Assembly (NCBI GenBank): GCA_964546375.1
Contig: CAZJJO010000083.1
Span: 1 to 8,379 of the forward strand
Length of the DNA: 8,379 nucleotides
Direction of reading: 5' to 3'
DNA from: CAYVFM01 sp964546375
GTDB taxonomy: Bacteria; Gemmatimonadota; Gemmatimonadetes; Palauibacterales; Palauibacteraceae
Shown here: positions 5,673 to 8,379 of the stretch, in pieces
Layout of the letters: each line of letters opens with the position of its first letter
How positions within the stretch are numbered: position 1 is the first letter of the stretch
Program-made: the position numbers and the translations under genes
The notes under the pieces: model-generated
What the model was told of the DNA's origin: nothing
Seen by the model: only the letters and a program-made list of their open reading frames with translations
Database searches by the model: none

Positions 5673-6494
5673 TCAGCTTTCCCGCAGCCGCTCGAGCTGG
5701 CGCTGCAGGAAGGCCCGGGCCCGCTCGGGCGCGTGCTCCAGGGCGTTCTCCAGGCTCGTGATCGCCGCGTCGGTCCGGCCCGCGCGGCGCTGGACCTGGG
5801 CCCGGGCGAACCAGGCCCGATAGGACTCCGGGTGGTAGTCGGTCTCCAGCTCGGCCAGCCGCAGGCCGGCCCCGGTGTTCCCCTCCCGCGCCAGCCGGCG
5901 GGCGGCCTCCGAGAGGGGACCCGCCCGGAAGTCGTAGGCGAAGCCGCCGTAGTGCTGCTCGCGGAGGGCCCGGTACCTCGCCACCGCCGAGTCCACGCCG
6001 GCCGAGCGGACGATGCCGGTGACGATGTCCTCGATCATCCGCGGCTCCTCGGTGCCCCGGTGGCAGGTGGTGCAGGTGACGTGGCCCTCCAGCAGCCCCG
6101 CCTCCTCGCCGTGGGCGTGGGCGTGGCCGTCGCCCTCGTGCTCGTGGGCGTGGCCCTCCCCCTCCTCCAGCTCGGCCAGGTGCTCCTGGTTGATGGACCG
6201 GACCATGCGCATCATCACCCGGGCGGCCTCCTTGTGCTCCTTCTCGTCGGAGGCGAAGTCCCAGTTGGACAGATCGCCCTCACCGACGTGGCAGTGGCCG
6301 CACTGGACGCCCAGCGCGTCGGTGAAGTGCTGCATCACGGCGCGCAGGCGGTCGGAGCCGGTGGTGTCCGGAAGGACCTCCAGGTTCTCGGCCTCGTCGG
6401 GCCACTGGAAGTCCTGGGCCCGGAGGTCGTCCGGCGCCGCGGCGCCGAGGACGAGGACGAGCAGGCCGGCGAGGATGGCGCGGGATCTCCTCAT
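5673..6494 (-). CDS. Exported diheme cytochrome c, reaction-centre cytochrome subunit-like, with His-rich insert and TPR-like tail
   Basis: 273 residues. Basic start (MRRSR), hydrophobic 6-20 and a cleavage site near Leu-Arg-Ala (24-26) mark export. Two c-heme motifs follow: C-G-H-C-H at 65-69 and C-T-T-C-H at 141-145. The surrounding N-L-E-V-L-P (37-42), M-x-x-F-T-D-A-L-G-V-x-C and F-A-S-D-E-K...A-R-x-M-M-R-M-V-R-x-I-N (80-102) match the PRC-cytochrome-c-like proteins common in non-phototrophic Acidobacteriota, Gemmatimonadota and Bacteroidota. Residues 112-131 are a His/Glu/Gly-rich insert with seven histidines. Residues about 190-273 resemble TPR helices (A-W-F-A-R-A-Q-V-Q-R-R-A-G-R), a likely protein-binding tail. 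Start ATG 6494 has GAGGAGA five bases upstream; the frame remains open far upstream, but that part is antisense to the next gene. Probable role: periplasmic electron carrier. Partner unknown. Divergent from another c-heme gene. Confidence 0.9.
   Translation of the reverse strand: MRRSRAILAGLLVLVLGAAAPDDLRAQDFQWPDEAENLEVLPDTTGSDRLRAVMQHFTDALGVQCGHCHVGEGDLSNWDFASDEKEHKEAARVMMRMVRSINQEHLAELEEGEGHAHEHEGDGHAHAHGEEAGLLEGHVTCTTCHRGTEEPRMIEDIVTGIVRSAGVDSAVARYRALREQHYGGFAYDFRAGPLSEAARRLAREGNTGAGLRLAELETDYHPESYRAWFARAQVQRRAGRTDAAITSLENALEHAPERARAFLQRQLERLRES
6102..6161 (-). other. His-rich insert in the diheme cytochrome
   Basis: Residues 112-131 contain seven histidines alternating with Gly, Ala, Glu and Asp (H-A-H-E-H, then H-A-H-A-H). 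The DNA is low-complexity, with GTGGGCGTGG-type units repeated. It sits in the linker between the two heme-binding motifs and could bind metal ions such as Zn, Cu or Ni, or simply be a slippage-grown linker. Confidence 0.7.
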
Positions 6495-6543
6495 GTCGGT
6501 CTCCTCGATGGTCGGATACGTCGGTGCGCGTCTCGTTCCCGTG

Positions 6544-6572
6544 GGGCGGCCGATGCAACACGTCGGCCGCCC
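6544..6572. promoter_or_regulatory. Perfect 10-base inverted repeat between divergent heme-protein genes
   Basis: GGGCGGCCGA (6544-6553) and TCGGCCGCCC (6563-6572) are exact complements separated by nine bases. As RNA the stem can grow by a wobble and a G-C pair, closing a five-base CAACA loop. It is 49 bases upstream of the leftward cytochrome start and 162 bases upstream of the rightward gene. A further copy of the half-site GGGCGGCCG occurs at 6625-6633. No T-run follows. Either an operator for a dimeric regulator or a leader hairpin; symmetry is seen, role inferred. Confidence 0.45.
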
Positions 6573-6678
6573 GGAGCGTTGTCCGGGAGGCCGGGCCGAT
6601 GTCGACCCCGGCGCCGGCGACGTCGGGCGGCCGGCGCCCCGGCCCATCCTCCGGGAAGGTCGGCGCGTGAGCAAGCCC

Positions 6679-6704
6679 GGCTCCCCCGGAGCCCGCGGGG
6701 AGCC
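6679..6704 (+). promoter_or_regulatory. Inverted repeat in the leader of the small heme-protein gene
   Basis: GGCTCCCC (6679-6686) and GGGGAGCC (6697-6704) form a perfect eight-base stem with a ten-base loop, ending 30 bases before the ATG at 6735. It may be a leader hairpin or second operator. An eight-base G/C-rich repeat is only mildly unusual in DNA of this composition. Confidence 0.25.
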
Positions 6705-6734
6705 CGGAGGACGAACCCCTGATCGGAGCGAACC

Positions 6735-7193
6735 ATGAGCGGACGGAAATGGACGATGGCCGGGGCGGCGGCCCTGGCGGTGGCGCTCGGCATCCAGCTC
6801 GTGCCGGTGGATCGGACGAACCCGCCGGTACGCAACGAGATCGACGCCCCGGACGACGTGCACCGCGTCCTGCGGCGCTCCTGCTACGACTGTCACTCCA
6901 ACGAGACCGACTGGCCCTGGTACAGCCGTGTGGCGCCGGCCTCCTGGCTGGTGGCCGACGACGTCCACGAGGCCCGCGAGGACATGAACTTCAGCGAGTG
7001 GCCCACCGACCCGGACGACGCCACCGACCTGATCGAGGAGATCGGCGAGCAGGTCGAGTCCGGCGCCATGCCGCTGGACACCTATCTCTGGATGCACCCC
7101 GAGGCCCGGCTGAGCGAGGAGGAGCGGCAGCTGTTGATCGACTGGTCGCTCGCCGAGGGGGGGATGGACCGGCTGCCGGGCGAGATGCCCTAG
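6735..7193 (+). CDS. Small membrane-anchored c-type heme-binding protein (Haem_bd family)
   Basis: 152 residues. A short N-terminal hydrophobic segment (9-23) after basic residues anchors or exports the protein. A single c-heme site, C-Y-D-C-H, lies at 50-54, directly followed by S-N-E-T-x-W-P-W-Y-S-R-V-A-P-x-S-W-L-V-x-x-D-V, the diagnostic core of the Haem_bd (heme-binding domain) family. Near the C-terminus, S-G-A-M-P (109-113) and Y-x-x-M-H-P-E-A-x-L-S-x-x-E (117-130) are the usual closing motifs; Met112 is a likely axial heme ligand. Start ATG 6735 has GGAG seven bases upstream. The family occurs in periplasmic respiratory settings, but its physiological partner is not established. The divergent diheme cytochrome gene suggests a shared electron-transfer role, by inference from position. 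The gene is complete and of normal length. Confidence 0.92.
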   Translation: MSGRKWTMAGAAALAVALGIQLVPVDRTNPPVRNEIDAPDDVHRVLRRSCYDCHSNETDWPWYSRVAPASWLVADDVHEAREDMNFSEWPTDPDDATDLIEEIGEQVESGAMPLDTYLWMHPEARLSEEERQLLIDWSLAEGGMDRLPGEMP

Positions 7194-7228
7194 CCGCGTC
7201 CGGGCCCGGTGGGACCCGCACGGGGGAG

Positions 7229-7250
7229 CCCGCCCCGGCGCTCGGGCGGG
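7229..7250. terminator. Candidate bidirectional terminator hairpin between convergent genes
   Basis: CCCGCCC (7229-7235) and GGGCGGG (7244-7250) make a perfect seven-base stem with an eight-base loop, 36 bases after the heme-protein stop and 42 bases from the stop of the leftward serine hydrolase. The only T-containing stretch after it is GCGTTCGTCC, so it is at best a weak intrinsic terminator. Confidence 0.4.
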
Positions 7251-7291
7251 GCGTTCGTCCGCCGGTCGGGCCCCTCGGGCACCCGGGGCCG

Positions 7292-8379
7292 TCAGCGCAG
7301 GCGCCGGGCCGCTCGCCTCTTCGCCTCGTCCCCCGAGGCCGCCGCCGTCGCCCGGCGCATCTCCGGCACGATCTCCTCGCGCAGGATCCGGAAGAGCGCC
7401 CGATCGGCGTCGAAGTCCCGCCGCTGGCGGGAGACGTCGGTGGTGGCCACCACCGCCAGCTCCAGGTCGGGCGCCAGGAAGAGGTACTGCCCGCCGTAGC
7501 CCCAGGCGTACCAGAAGCGCTCGCCGGCCAGCTCGCGGCTCCACCACCCGTAGCCGTACTCGTTGCCGTTGTAGGAGGAGGTGGTCCGGGGCGTCCAGGA
7601 CCGCCGGATCCAGCGCTCCGGCACCACCTGCTCGCCCTCCCAGCGGCCGCCGTTCAGCAGCATCTCGCCGATCCGGAGCAGCTCCCGGGGGGTGAAGCTC
7701 ATGTTGTTGCCGCCCAGGTAGTAGCCGTCCGGCCCCCGGTCCCAGGGGCGGGCGGGGATGCCCAGCGGGCCCAGCAGCTTCCGCTCGGCCCAGGCGCGGG
7801 TGTCCATGCCGGTCGCCCGGGTGAGGAGGGCCGACAGCAGGTGGTAGTTGCCCGTGCTGTACTCCCAGCAGCGCCCCGGCATGCACTCCACCGGCTGCCG
7901 CAGGGCGAAGCCGATCCAGTCGTCGCTGGAGGCCCAGGCCCCGTAGGTGTCGAAGCTGGTGGTGGCCAGGCCCGCCTGCATCGAGAGGAGCTGGCCGACG
8001 GTGACCAGCCGCTTCCGCGGGTCCCCGAGCCTCCGATAGTAGCCGGGGAAGAACTCCCGGATCGGCTGGTCGACGCTCCGGACGTGCCCCTCGTCGATGG
8101 CGATGCCCACCAGCAGGGAGAGGATGCTCTTGGAGGCCGACTTCACGTTCACCGGCCGGCCGGGAGCGGCGCCCCGCCAGTAGCTGCCCCCGAGGAACTC
8201 CCCCTGCTGGGCGACGAGGAGGCTGCTGAGCGAGGGGACCCGCTCGGCGCGGCGGAAGGCGTCCGACAGGTCCGGGGGCGCCGGCGGGCCGGCCGGCAGG
8301 GACGCGGGGCGGGCGGTCCCGGGAAGGGCGCCCGCCGGCCGGCAAACGGGAACCCTATGGCCGGACGACGCGAATTCCC
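7292..8379 (-). CDS. Class C beta-lactamase-fold serine hydrolase, N-terminus beyond right edge
   Basis: 361 codons are visible and the frame is open to the right edge. No ATG, GTG or TTG occurs in frame upstream of the GTG at 8152-8150, and that GTG lies only four residues before the active-site motif, so the true start and any signal peptide are outside the window. The S-x-x-K motif is S-A-S-K (Ser codon 8140-8138), inside N-V-K-S-A-S-K-S-I-L-S-L-L-V-G-I-A-I. The second motif is Y-S-T-G-N (Tyr codon 7861-7859), with Thr where class C enzymes have Y-x-N, as is usual in this esterase-like branch. The third box is W-G-Y-G-G-Q in place of K-T-G. I-T-V-x-x-L-L-type and G-P-L-G-I landmarks are also present. 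Likely a periplasmic or secreted esterase, peptidase or beta-lactamase relative; substrate unknown. The C-terminus ends in an Arg/Ala-rich tail. Confidence 0.9.
   Translation of the reverse strand, partial: EFASSGHRVPVCRPAGALPGTARPASLPAGPPAPPDLSDAFRRAERVPSLSSLLVAQQGEFLGGSYWRGAAPGRPVNVKSASKSILSLLVGIAIDEGHVRSVDQPIREFFPGYYRRLGDPRKRLVTVGQLLSMQAGLATTSFDTYGAWASSDDWIGFALRQPVECMPGRCWEYSTGNYHLLSALLTRATGMDTRAWAERKLLGPLGIPARPWDRGPDGYYLGGNNMSFTPRELLRIGEMLLNGGRWEGEQVVPERWIRRSWTPRTTSSYNGNEYGYGWWSRELAGERFWYAWGYGGQYLFLAPDLELAVVATTDVSRQRRDFDADRALFRILREEIVPEMRRATAAASGDEAKRRAARRLR

Noticed and set aside
5673..6494. Evidence of phototrophy from the reaction-centre-like cytochrome
   Set aside because: The related family is widespread in non-phototrophs, has two hemes here rather than four, and no puf, puh, bch or crt gene is present.
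6495..8345. About 617-residue N-terminal extension of the diheme cytochrome
   Set aside because: The open frame runs antisense to the Haem_bd gene and out of frame through the serine hydrolase; the cytochrome has its own ribosome site and signal peptide at 6494.
8357..8379. ATG at 8357 as the start of a rightward gene
   Set aside because: Only seven codons are visible and the ribosome site is weak; the leftward hydrolase frame is also open here, so nothing can be concluded.
1..8379. CRISPR arrays, tRNA or rRNA genes, insertion sequences, attachment sites
   Set aside because: No spaced direct repeats, cloverleaf sequences, rRNA signatures, transposase motifs or terminal inverted repeats were seen on reading both strands.

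Overview
The window is very GC-rich (roughly 70-75% by eye). It carries five complete and two edge-truncated protein genes with tight spacing and clear Shine-Dalgarno sites at most starts. The mix of a secreted BNR/VPS10-like repeat protein, a diheme cytochrome related to the photosynthetic reaction-centre cytochrome subunit, a Haem_bd-type c-heme protein, a secreted-type serine hydrolase and a stand-alone formimidoyltransferase resembles Gemmatimonadota or a neighbouring GC-rich, diderm, respiring soil or water lineage. That placement is inference from gene families only. No rRNA, tRNA, CRISPR array, insertion sequence or phage gene was seen.

Layout, left to right. (1) 1-1425, minus: N-terminal 475 residues of an exported Asp-box beta-propeller protein, running off the left edge. 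(2) 1426-1777: a 352-base divergent spacer with a strong imperfect hairpin in the leader of the next gene. (3) 1778-2635, plus: membrane acyl desaturase with three histidine boxes, followed after 19 bases by (4) 2655-3608, plus: glutamate formimidoyltransferase. (5) 3687-4337, minus: a membrane-anchored coiled-coil protein built almost wholly of in-register X-X-X-Leu-X-X-Gly heptads. (6) 4338-4519: a divergent control region with a self-complementary -10-like box and a 16-base palindrome. (7) 4520-5635, plus: YbdK-family carboxylate-amine ligase. (8) 5673-6494, minus: exported diheme cytochrome c with a His-rich insert and a TPR-like tail, divergent from (9) 6735-7193, plus: a small membrane-anchored c-heme protein. 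Their shared 240-base spacer holds a perfect 10-base inverted repeat. (10) 7292-8379, minus: a beta-lactamase-fold serine hydrolase running off the right edge.

Most genes are housekeeping or scavenging functions that do not form one pathway. Three groupings stand out. The two c-type heme genes face away from each other over a shared dyad, which suggests linked electron-transfer or redox roles. The desaturase and formimidoyltransferase are probably co-transcribed by position, though their chemistry is unrelated. The heptad protein and the ligase share a compact divergent promoter region with operator-like symmetry.

The least explained items are the heptad-repeat membrane protein, the His-rich insert in the cytochrome, and the dyads in the divergent spacers. 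I do not see a complete new multi-gene system.
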